DNA from: Syntrophobacteria bacterium | GTDB lineage: Bacteria > Desulfobacterota > Syntrophobacteria > JARFUL01 | Direction: 5' to 3' | Length of the DNA stretch: 11,711 nt | NCBI GenBank assembly: GCA_029289015.1 | Contig: JARFUL010000201.1 | Coordinates: forward strand, 1 to 11,711 | Shown here: piece by piece, positions 1 through 4,838 of the stretch | Position numbering within the stretch: the first letter of the stretch is position 1 | Layout: each line of letters begins with the position of its first letter | Program-made: the position numbers and the translations under genes | Notes under the pieces: generated by a model | What the model was told of the DNA's origin: nothing | Database searches by the model: none | What the model saw: the letters and a program-made list of their open reading frames with translations, nothing else

Positions 1-131
1 TTGGGGATGATGAGGGTGTGGCCCTCGCCTATGGGGCCGATGTCCAAGAAGGCCAGGACGTTCTCCGACTCGTAGACCTTTGCCGAGGGAATCTTGCCGG
101 CCACTATCTGGCAGAATATGCACTCAGACAC
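1..131 (-). CDS. HIT-family (histidine triad) nucleotide-binding protein, N-terminal part, cut by window edge
   Basis: The first 43 codons of a leftward gene are present. They read Ser-Glu-Cys-Ile-Phe-Cys-Gln-Ile-Val-Ala-Gly-Lys-Ile-Pro after a GTG start, then a Val-Tyr-Glu segment, Ala-Phe-Leu-Asp-Ile, and Gly-His-Thr-Leu-Ile-Ile-Pro. This is the classic N-terminal half of HinT-like HIT hydrolases, which cleave adenosine phosphoramidates and similar purine nucleotide substrates in the cytoplasm. The CxxC at residues 4 and 7 is common in bacterial members. The HxHxH catalytic triad lies beyond the window, so integrity cannot be judged. The start is fixed by a GAGGAGG Shine-Dalgarno (complement of 138-144) six bases before GTG (129-131). 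It is transcribed divergently from the small membrane protein at 313. HIT family is confident; the exact member (hinT) is likely but unproven. Confidence 0.9.
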   Translation of the reverse strand, partial: MSECIFCQIVAGKIPSAKVYESENVLAFLDIGPIGEGHTLIIP

Positions 132-171
132 CTCTAACCTCCTCGCGTGAAGTTGCCGTTATGATAGGGAC

Positions 172-200
172 AAACTACCAGCCGCGCGCGCTTATGTCAA
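172..200 (-). promoter_or_regulatory. Candidate sigma-70 promoter of the HIT gene
   Basis: On the minus strand a perfect TTGACA (195-200) is followed after 17 bases by TAGTTT (172-177), a weak -10. Predicted transcription would start near 165 and give a leader of about 34 bases to the GTG start. The decamer TTGACATAAG also occurs at 4505-4514 in the promoter of the Cys-rich small protein. The weak -10 keeps confidence moderate. Confidence 0.4.
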
Positions 201-220
201 TCGGAGCCAGGGGGGACAAG

Positions 221-238
221 GGGCCTGTTTACAGGCCC
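221..238. repeat. Perfect inverted repeat over a -35 box (possible operator)
   Basis: Arms GGGCCTGT (221-228) and ACAGGCCC (231-238) are exact reverse complements around a TT centre. The core TGTTTACA is the same octamer (as its complement TGTAAACA) found at the centre of the palindrome at 4527-4540, also on a promoter. No T-run follows, so it does not look like a terminator. The identity of any binding protein is unknown. Confidence 0.5.
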
Positions 239-256
239 GGCCCGATAAAGTAACAT
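228..256 (+). promoter_or_regulatory. Candidate sigma-70 promoter for the small membrane protein, overlapped by a palindrome
   Basis: TTTACA (228-233), a 17-base spacer and TAACAT (251-256) match the sigma-70 pattern, placing a start near 263 and a leader of about 50 bases before the ACG-started gene at 313. The -35 box lies inside a perfect inverted repeat GGGCCTGT-TT-ACAGGCCC (221-238). A protein bound there would block polymerase, so the repeat is a plausible operator. The promoter is back to back with the HIT promoter. Confidence 0.5.
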
Positions 257-312
257 TAGTAAATTCTCAGTTCGCGCGGGCCCAAAGAGCGGGTTCGGAA
301 CCAGGAGGCGAA

Positions 313-636
313 ACGTACAATCCGTCCGCGTTTCTCATCTCAGCAGCCGCGCTCACCTCCATCTTCAGCTTCTTCTTCGGGGGCTACTACCAGGAGCGGG
401 ACAAGACCTATGCGCTCTGGCTGAAGATCGTCGCGTACGGCGCAAACTCCTCCACAGAGGACGAGACAAGGACCATCTGCTCAAAGGTGGAGTCCAGGGA
501 GAGGCTCTCCGAGATCTGGCGTGCCCTGGGGTGCCGGGAGCTCAAGCTTCCAGAGCACGAGAGACAGAGGATTCCCGAGAAGTTCTACCAAGACCTGGAA
601 AACGCCGGGGACATAGAGCCCCCGCGCGAAACATAG
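313..636 (+). CDS. Small membrane-anchored protein of unknown function with apparent ACG start
   Basis: The frame is open from 151 to the TAG at 634-636 but holds no ATG, GTG or TTG before residue 59. AGGAGG (303-308) sits four bases before an in-frame ACG (313-315). This spacing matches other genes here (four to six bases for the cNMP and recN starts). From 313 on, third codon positions are strongly G/C; upstream of 313 they are not, which also places the start there. The 107-residue product begins with a short polar stretch, then a hydrophobic segment (about residues 5-23, Ala/Leu/Ile/Phe-rich ending Phe-Phe-Phe-Gly-Gly), then a charged soluble domain with Cys56 and Cys74. It would be an inner-membrane anchored protein. 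I do not recognise the family. Either initiation is truly at ACG, or the ATG has been lost by mutation or sequence error. Confidence 0.6.
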   Translation, partial: TYNPSAFLISAAALTSIFSFFFGGYYQERDKTYALWLKIVAYGANSSTEDETRTICSKVESRERLSEIWRALGCRELKLPEHERQRIPEKFYQDLENAGDIEPPRET

Positions 637-662
637 CCCCCGATTTTATAACCGCGCCCGGG

Positions 663-691
663 TTTACATTGGCCGGCAACTCCGATAATAT
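663..691 (+). promoter_or_regulatory. Candidate sigma-70 promoter of prs
   Basis: TTTACA (663-668) and TAATAT (686-691) are separated by 17 bases; GATAAT at 684-689 is an overlapping alternative -10 with 15-base spacing. Transcription would begin near 698, downstream of the in-frame TTG at 691, which supports the internal ATG at 748 as the real prs start. Confidence 0.5.
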
Positions 692-747
692 TGAAGCGGC
701 CGAGGGCCGGGCGGAAAAACCACGATTTTCGGGGAGAATCTGGACCG

Positions 748-1701
748 ATGGATAGAAGAAGACTTCTTTTGTTTTCCGGAAACGCATCCAGGGAGCTGGC
801 CGAGGACATTGCTATCTGCCTGAGGAGCCAGCTGGGGAAGAGGGTGCTGGACAAGTACCCGGACACAGAGACCAGGGTGGAGGTCCACGAGAACGTCCGG
901 GGAGCGGACACCTTTATAATTCAATCCATAGCCAGGCCGGTGAACGACTCCATAATGGAGGTCATCCTCATGGCCGACGCGCTCAAGAGGGCCTCGGCCT
1001 ACAGGATCACCGCGGTGATCCCCTACTTCGCCTACGCGCGCCAGGACCGCAAGGTGAAGCCCAGGGTGCCCATTTCCGCGAAGCTCATGGCGGACCTCCT
1101 CTGCGCATCGGGCATAGACCGGGTCCTCACCATGGACCTGCACGCCGCGCAGATCCAGGGGTTCTTCGACCTCCCGGTGGACAACCTCTACGCGTCCCCC
1201 GTTTTCCTGCCCTACATCCGGGAGCACTTTTCGGACAACCTGGTGGTGGTGGCCCCGGACGCGGGCGGGGTGCCCAGGGCCAGGGCCTACGTGGACCACC
1301 TCCACGCGGAGCTGGCCCTCATAGACAAGCGGAGGGACGAGCCTGGCAAGGCCAGGGCCATAAGTATCGTGGGCGAGGTCTCGGGCAAGAGGGCCGTTAT
1401 CCTGGACGACATGGTGGACACGGGGGGCACCCTGGTGGAGGCTGCCAAGGCCCTGGAGAAAAACGGCGCGTCCGAGGTGCACGCGATCTGCACCCACCCG
1501 GTGCTCTCGGGCCCCGCGGTACAGAGGCTCAAGGACGCTCCCATTGAGTCCCTGGTCTTCACGGACACCCTGCCCCTGCCCACGGAGGCCGAGGGGGTCG
1601 CGAAGATCAAGGTGCTCTCCACCGCGACCCTCTTCTGCAAGGCCATCCACTCCATCCACTTCGAGGAGTCCATAAGCTCGCTCTTTGAGCTAAGGCACTG
1701 A
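748..1701 (+). CDS. prs: Ribose-phosphate pyrophosphokinase (PRPP synthase)
   Basis: This cytoplasmic enzyme transfers pyrophosphate from ATP to ribose 5-phosphate to make PRPP, the precursor for purines, pyrimidines, NAD, His and Trp. The 317-residue product is the usual class I length. Visible motifs are the N-terminal Phe-Ser-Gly-Asn start, Glu-Asn-Val-Arg-Gly (48-52), the ATP-site Arg-Gln-Asp (98-100), the metal-binding His132 in Asp-Leu-His-Ala-Ala-Gln-Ile-Gln-Gly-Phe-Phe, the Lys194-Arg-Arg flexible loop, and the ribose-5-phosphate loop Asp-Asp-Met-Val-Asp-Thr-Gly-Gly-Thr (220-228). All key residues are present. The frame extends upstream to a TTG at 691, but that overlaps the promoter and adds residues foreign to the family. 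The ATG at 748 has GGGGAG 11 bases upstream. It heads a rightward cluster with the Nudix gene 10 bases downstream and surE, another nucleotide enzyme. Confidence 0.96.
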   Translation: MDRRRLLLFSGNASRELAEDIAICLRSQLGKRVLDKYPDTETRVEVHENVRGADTFIIQSIARPVNDSIMEVILMADALKRASAYRITAVIPYFAYARQDRKVKPRVPISAKLMADLLCASGIDRVLTMDLHAAQIQGFFDLPVDNLYASPVFLPYIREHFSDNLVVVAPDAGGVPRARAYVDHLHAELALIDKRRDEPGKARAISIVGEVSGKRAVILDDMVDTGGTLVEAAKALEKNGASEVHAICTHPVLSGPAVQRLKDAPIESLVFTDTLPLPTEAEGVAKIKVLSTATLFCKAIHSIHFEESISSLFELRH

Positions 1702-1711
1702 GGTAAGAGAA

Positions 1712-2164
1712 GTGAAGAGCCGGTCCGTGCCATGTCCCAGCTGCGGCCACGAGGTGGAAACCCGGCGGAACCCCTTTCCCACGGTGGACGTGATAATCGA
1801 GATGGACCGCGGCCAGGTGGTGCTCATCGAGAGGAAGAACCCGCCCCCCGGGTGGGCCCTTCCCGGCGGGTTCGTGGACTACGGCGAGACCTTCGAGCAC
1901 GCGGCGGTGCGCGAAACCAAAGAGGAGACCGGGCTCGAAGTGAGGCTCAAGTATCTCCTGGGGGTCTACTCCGACCCCGAAAGGGACCCCCGGCAGCACA
2001 ACGTGTCCGTGGTCTACGTGGCCCAGGGCGAGGGCGAGCTTGTCCCGGGCTCCGACGCGGCCCGGGCCGAACTCTTCTCCCAGGACGACCTCCCGGACCT
2101 GGCCTTTGACCACGCACAGATACTCCGCGACTATTTCTCGGGCAGGAGCGCGGGAGCAGGATAA
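1712..2164 (+). CDS. Nudix hydrolase with an N-terminal CxxC motif
   Basis: This 150-residue protein has a complete Nudix box, GX5EX7REx2EExG, with Gly53, Glu59, Arg67-Glu68, Glu71-Glu72 and Gly74, which binds Mg2+ for hydrolysis of a nucleoside diphosphate linked to another group. Residues 8-11 (Cys-Pro-Ser-Cys-Gly) form half of a zinc-ribbon knuckle; no second knuckle is visible. The Trp-Ala-Leu-Pro-Gly-Gly-Phe-Val segment before the box resembles ADP-ribose pyrophosphatase-like and related housecleaning Nudix enzymes, but substrate cannot be read from sequence. The start is GTG (1712-1714), preceded by GAGG (1700-1703), which overlaps the prs stop codon. The 10-base gap to prs indicates cotranscription. 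Hydrolysis of ADP-ribose would yield ribose 5-phosphate, the Prs substrate; this link is inference only. Confidence 0.9.
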   Translation: MKSRSVPCPSCGHEVETRRNPFPTVDVIIEMDRGQVVLIERKNPPPGWALPGGFVDYGETFEHAAVRETKEETGLEVRLKYLLGVYSDPERDPRQHNVSVVYVAQGEGELVPGSDAARAELFSQDDLPDLAFDHAQILRDYFSGRSAGAG

Positions 2165-2212
2165 GATTCACCTATCCGGCCCCGGGGTGTGCTACTATTC
2201 TTTGAGACCCAG

Positions 2213-2965
2213 ATGAGAATACTGGTAACCAACGACGACGGGATCTACGCGAAGGGGATCGAGGCCCTCGCGGACTCGCTCCGCGACGCGGGCGACGTCC
2301 TGGTGGTGGCCCCTGAGGTGGAAAAATCCGCGGTGGGGCACGCGATCACCCTCTCGGACCCCCTCAAGGTGTCCGATGTGGACCGCAACGGCCGGTTCTT
2401 CGGCCACGCGCTCTCGGGCACCCCGGCCGACTGCGTGAAGCTGGGGGTCTTCGAAATCATGGAAGCCCCCCCCGACCTGGTGGTCTCCGGCATAAACCTG
2501 GGGGCCAACACCGGGGTCAACCTGATCTACTCCGGCACCGTGTCCGCGGCCACCGAGGCCCTGATTCTGGGCATACCCTCCATCGCGCTCTCCCTCGACA
2601 CCTTCCACGACCCCGACTTCGGCCCCGCGGCAAAGGTGGCCCTTAGGCTGGTGAAATTTCTAAAGAAGAGGAAGAGGATCCCCCTTCTCTCCCTGAACGT
2701 CAACGTGCCCGCGCTTCCTGAAAAAGAGATCAGGGGGATAAAGGTGGTGCCCCAGGGGGTGCTGAGGCAGATAGAGCGGTTCGAGCGGAGGGTGGACCCC
2801 AGGGGAAGGATATATTACTGGCAGTGCGGGGCCCAGAACCACGCGGAGCTCCCCGAGGAGACCGACGTGGGGGCCCTTAGCGCGGGATATGTCACCATAA
2901 CGCCCATTCGTTGCGACCTGACCGATATGCGCGCGCTCGAAAAGGTCAAGACTTGGGATTTTTAA
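2213..2965 (+). CDS. surE: 5'/3'-nucleotidase SurE
   Basis: SurE is a cytoplasmic, divalent-metal-dependent phosphatase acting on nucleoside monophosphates, linked to stationary-phase survival. The 250-residue length is typical. Diagnostic residues are the N-terminal Thr-Asn-Asp-Asp-Gly (Asp8 and Asp9 bind metal), Val-Ala-Pro with Ser39 in Lys-Ser-Ala-Val-Gly, Gly-Thr-Pro-Ala-Asp-Cys-Val (69-75), Val-Val-Ser-Gly-Ile-Asn (90-95, Asn95 a metal ligand), and Tyr-Ser-Gly-Thr-Val-Ser-Ala-Ala (106-113). An in-frame GTG at 2189 would add eight hydrophobic residues before the conserved start; the ATG at 2213 puts Met-Arg-Ile-Leu exactly where the family begins. The gene lies 48 bases after the Nudix stop. 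An extended -10-like TGCTACTAT (2190-2198) in this gap could give an internal promoter, but no good -35 is at the right distance. Confidence 0.96.
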   Translation: MRILVTNDDGIYAKGIEALADSLRDAGDVLVVAPEVEKSAVGHAITLSDPLKVSDVDRNGRFFGHALSGTPADCVKLGVFEIMEAPPDLVVSGINLGANTGVNLIYSGTVSAATEALILGIPSIALSLDTFHDPDFGPAAKVALRLVKFLKKRKRIPLLSLNVNVPALPEKEIRGIKVVPQGVLRQIERFERRVDPRGRIYYWQCGAQNHAELPEETDVGALSAGYVTITPIRCDLTDMRALEKVKTWDF

Positions 2966-2981
2966 AAGGGTGGGCAGGGCT

Positions 2982-3221
2982 ATGAGGTTTGGTCTCAGGT
3001 TTGGGGTGGCAGGGCTTAGCGCGGTTTTGGCCCTGGCTCTCATGGGATGCTCCGGCCCGAGATACGAGATATGGCGCTCCCACGACAGCCACTACGCGAC
3101 CTGGAGCCACGCGAAGTTCTCCGTAAAGAAGGTGTTCGAGAGCTCAAAGCCCACCCCCGAGGAGATGGAAGAGTCCCTCAAGGAGAACTGGTGGGGCGAG
3201 CTGTTTTCCGGGGGGAACTAG
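2982..3221 (+). CDS. Small putative lipoprotein, unknown function
   Basis: This 79-residue product starts Met-Arg-Phe-Gly-Leu-Arg, followed by a hydrophobic stretch and the lipobox-like Leu-Met-Gly-Cys (20-23), so signal peptidase II cleavage before Cys23 is expected. Ser24 at +2 favours outer-membrane sorting under the E. coli rule. The mature part is about 57 residues, rich in Trp, His, Ser and charged residues, with no enzyme motif. The frame could start at GTG 2970, but ATG 2982 gives a normal signal peptide and has GGTGGG (2969-2974) seven bases upstream. It follows surE by 16 bases, so it is probably the last gene of the prs cluster. Its TAG overlaps the stop of the convergent cNMP gene in a shared CTAG. 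I do not recognise the family. Confidence 0.75.
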   Translation: MRFGLRFGVAGLSAVLALALMGCSGPRYEIWRSHDSHYATWSHAKFSVKKVFESSKPTPEEMEESLKENWWGELFSGGN

Positions 3222-3685
3222 GCCTTGGTCCCCGAGGTCTTCTTCAGCCGGACTATCTCCTCGTTGGCAGCGCGCAGCCGCCGGACCAGCTTTTCCGAGA
3301 AGGTGCGGTAAAACCTCGCGAGCACGTCGTCCCGCATCTCGGGCTCGAGGGAGTCGAGGTCTGCAAGGTCCAGAACCAGGAGCCTGACCGGGGTTATGGC
3401 CGTCACCTCTGCCGTGCGCGCGCTGAAGTCTATTATGGACATCTCCCCGAAGAACTCCCCCTTCTCCTTGAGCGTGCTGATCGTCTCCCCGTCCAGGATT
3501 ACCTCCACCATGCCGGAGAGCAGCATGTAGACGGTGGATTCGATCTGCTGGGAGCTTATCACCAGGGCCATCTCCGGAAGCTCCGCCACCCTCGCGGTCT
3601 TTAAGACCGCGCCAAGCTGTTCGTCGGTGAGGTTCCTGAAGAGGGAGAGCCCCACAACCTCGTCAAATAGCTCCTTGGAAACCAT
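3218..3685 (-). CDS. Cyclic nucleotide-binding domain protein without DNA-binding domain
   Basis: This 155-residue protein is a single CRP-type cNMP-binding fold. It has Leu-Phe-Arg-Asn-Leu-Thr (15-20) at the N terminus, Leu-Leu-Ser-Gly-Met-Val-Glu-Val (55-62) in the beta-roll, and the phosphate-binding cassette Gly-Glu-Phe-Phe-Gly-Glu-Met-Ser (76-83) with Ser-Ala-Arg90-Thr-Ala. The cassette Glu81 and Arg90 that contact the nucleotide ribose and phosphate are both present, so binding of cAMP or cGMP is plausible. A C-terminal helix rich in Arg/Lys/Glu follows (about 119-149), but there is no helix-turn-helix. It is therefore not a transcription factor and probably works through a partner. ATG 3685 has GGAGG (complement of 3691-3695) five bases upstream; an upstream GTG at 3760 lacks an SD. 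It lies 103 bases after the exported-protein gene on the same strand, probably in one operon. Confidence 0.85.
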   Translation of the reverse strand: MVSKELFDEVVGLSLFRNLTDEQLGAVLKTARVAELPEMALVISSQQIESTVYMLLSGMVEVILDGETISTLKEKGEFFGEMSIIDFSARTAEVTAITPVRLLVLDLADLDSLEPEMRDDVLARFYRTFSEKLVRRLRAANEEIVRLKKTSGTKA

Positions 3686-3788
3686 GCCTACCTCCGGTGG
3701 TGATGCTGCTGCAACGGCAAAGGCAGAGACCACTACGCTCCCGGCCCCCCGGGTCGACACCCGCCGAGGTTGAGAACCCTTTAGGACC

Positions 3789-4337
3789 TTACTGCGGCGG
3801 CGCCAGTATCTGGAGCCTGTCCTTGGTTATCTCGGGCTTCTTGCGCTTGACAGGCCCCTTTTCCTTGCTCTTTTCCAGCTTGTACCTCTCTATGAAGCCC
3901 CCCACCTTGTCATTGATCTCCCCGGAGAAGAAGAAGAACTTGCGCATGTTTTTATCGTAGGGGACCTTCTCCTGCCAGATCGGGGCCAGGTCCATTTCGC
4001 CCGTGTCTGGGGAGACCTGGTACACGAGAGCCTCAAAGGCCACGTCGCCGGCTTGGCCGTGCTCGGGGAATGCGATCCTGAAGAGCCCTGAGGCTGCGGC
4101 CTCGTCACCCTCCACCTTGAGACCGGGGAGGTCGGTCTTCAAAAGGCGCCTCACCCGCTTCAATATGTCGTCAAGGGTGAAGTTGGCCCCCTCGGGCATC
4201 CCCTCCACCCTGAGGGCCACGGAGTCGAGCCTCTCGAAGGGGCTGGCGCGGCCCTCGGCCTTCTCAATCTGCGCGGACAGCGCACCCGGGCTCATTATCA
4301 GGCAGGTGAGACAAAAGAGAGCAAAGAACCTGGCCAT
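3789..4337 (-). CDS. Exported protein of unknown function
   Basis: This 182-residue protein begins with a clear Sec signal peptide: Met-Ala-Arg, a hydrophobic core (Phe-Phe-Ala-Leu-Phe-Cys-Leu), and Ala-Leu-Ser-Ala at 19-22 as the likely signal peptidase I site. The mature part has no motif I recognise. A middle region (about 50-140) reads like a small alpha/beta domain, with a Phe-Phe-Phe-Phe run near 147, and the C terminus is Lys/Pro-rich. ATG 4337 has AAGGA (complement of 4346-4350) eight bases upstream; the longer frame to 4370 would put charged residues before the signal peptide and lacks support. Downstream on the same strand is the cNMP-binding gene, which suggests a functional pair. 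Location would be periplasm or beyond. Confidence 0.7.
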   Translation of the reverse strand: MARFFALFCLTCLIMSPGALSAQIEKAEGRASPFERLDSVALRVEGMPEGANFTLDDILKRVRRLLKTDLPGLKVEGDEAAASGLFRIAFPEHGQAGDVAFEALVYQVSPDTGEMDLAPIWQEKVPYDKNMRKFFFFSGEINDKVGGFIERYKLEKSKEKGPVKRKKPEITKDRLQILAPPQ

Positions 4338-4379
4338 AGTACGCGTCCTTTCCCGTGAATGAGGCGCCAACCCTGGGCC

Positions 4380-4427
4380 CTGCCGCGGCCGAGGGGTCTG
4401 TCAAAGGGCCGGCCGGGCTCGCGGCAG
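4380..4427. repeat. Long-loop inverted repeat in the leader of the exported-protein gene
   Basis: CTGCCGCG (4380-4387) pairs exactly with CGCGGCAG (4420-4427); with one bulge a further GCC/GGC pairing extends the stem. On the plus strand a T6 run (4432-4437) follows. On the minus strand it falls in the predicted 5' leader. It could be a leader structure for the minus gene or a plus-oriented terminator, but no plus gene lies just upstream. Confidence 0.35.
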
Positions 4428-4440
4428 CCTGTTTTTTCCG

Positions 4441-4449
4441 ATAATACCA
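4441..4449 (-). promoter_or_regulatory. Candidate extended -10 promoter for the exported-protein/cNMP pair
   Basis: The minus strand reads TG-G-TATTAT (complement of 4441-4449), an extended -10 element with a 5/6 match to TATAAT. No good -35 is present, which extended -10 promoters tolerate. Transcription would start near 4434 and give a leader of roughly 97 bases that contains the inverted repeat at 4380-4427. Confidence 0.4.
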
Positions 4450-4504
4450 GAAACTTGCAGGCAGGGGGAAACTTTTTGGCCCTTCCCGTCAGGGGCGAAT
4501 CTTC

Positions 4505-4533
4505 TTGACATAAGACCCAAAAAAAGCTATGTA
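4505..4533 (+). promoter_or_regulatory. Promoter of the Cys-rich small protein, -10 overlapped by a palindrome
   Basis: A perfect TTGACA (4505-4510) is followed after 17 bases by TATGTA (4528-4533), a weak -10. The -10 lies within the perfect inverted repeat CTATGT-AA-ACATAG (4527-4540), which suggests repression or activator dependence. A second GTAAAC follows at 4547-4552, 16 bases from the first at 4531-4536. The surrounding 4500-4560 stretch is AT-rich compared with the genes. Confidence 0.5.
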
Positions 4534-4540
4534 AACATAG
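4527..4540. repeat. Perfect 14-bp inverted repeat on a -10 box (possible operator)
   Basis: CTATGT (4527-4532) and ACATAG (4535-4540) are exact complements around AA. The core TGTAAACA is the reverse complement of the TGTTTACA core of the palindrome at 221-238, and both lie on promoter elements. Confidence 0.5.
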
Positions 4541-4591
4541 TTAAAGGTAAACTAAAAAGAGCGCCATAAATAGAGGGAGGGCTGGATAAAA

Positions 4592-4720
4592 ATGCTTAAG
4601 AGCCCCTGCATCAACTGCGATAGGGTCGACGAGGACAAGAACAAGTGTATAGAGAACTGTGAGCAGCTTCACGCGTACCAGATGGCTATACTCAAACGGG
4701 GAATCTACGCGAGAATTTGA
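4592..4720 (+). CDS. 42-residue four-cysteine protein, probable metal-binding mini-protein
   Basis: ATG 4592 to TGA 4720 encodes a 42-residue protein with Cys6, Cys9, Cys19 and Cys23 in a C-x2-C-x9-C-x3-C pattern. Leu-His-Ala-Tyr-Gln follows at 26-30, then a basic C terminus. Four regularly spaced Cys in so short a chain suggest a single zinc (or other metal) site. It is preceded by AGGGAGGG (4574-4581) ten bases upstream, a TTGACA promoter, and followed 20 bases later by a strong intrinsic terminator, so it is a self-contained transcription unit. Small proteins with similar Cys spacing are, to my recollection, found in deltaproteobacteria, but I cannot name the family. A minus-strand frame over the same region (4541-4726) has none of this support. 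Confidence 0.7.
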   Translation: MLKSPCINCDRVDEDKNKCIENCEQLHAYQMAILKRGIYARI

Positions 4721-4740
4721 CCTCACGCAATCCTTGCTTG

Positions 4741-4776
4741 TTCGGGCGGCCTCTTCAGGCCGCCCGAAAAGTTTTT
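4741..4776 (+). terminator. Strong intrinsic terminator after the Cys-rich small gene
   Basis: A perfect 12-bp stem, TTCGGGCGGCCT (4741-4752) with AGGCCGCCCGAA (4757-4768), closes a CTTC loop. AAG and T5 (4772-4776) follow. The T-tract lies on the plus side, so it mainly serves the small gene; it may also stop recN read-through from the other side. Confidence 0.85.
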
Positions 4777-4798
4777 AGGGGGCCAACCCCTCTTTTTT
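4777..4798 (+). terminator. Second, tandem intrinsic terminator
   Basis: AGGGG (4777-4781) pairs with CCCCT (4787-4791) around a five-base loop, followed by C and T6 (4793-4798). It is shorter than the first hairpin but has a better U-tract. Together they insulate the small gene from the convergent recN, whose stop is at 4839. Confidence 0.6.
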
Positions 4799-4838
4799 CT
4801 CGTCAGCCGGCCAAAACCGCCAGGCCAAGCCCCACAAT

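Noticed and set aside
691..747. TTG at 691 as start of prs
   Set aside because: It overlaps the predicted -10 region, adds 19 residues absent from the family, and the ATG at 748 aligns with the normal PRPP synthase N terminus.
664..1659. 331-codon minus-strand frame antisense to prs
   Set aside because: It is a high-GC shadow with Gly/Arg/Val/His-rich composition and no family motif; prs is certain on the other strand.
2189..2212. GTG at 2189 as start of surE
   Set aside because: It adds eight residues before the conserved Met-Arg-Ile-Leu-Val-Thr-Asn-Asp-Asp start of SurE and has no SD.
4541..4726. Minus-strand 61-codon hydrophobic frame
   Set aside because: It is antisense to the Cys-rich small gene and runs through its promoter; no SD or terminator supports it.
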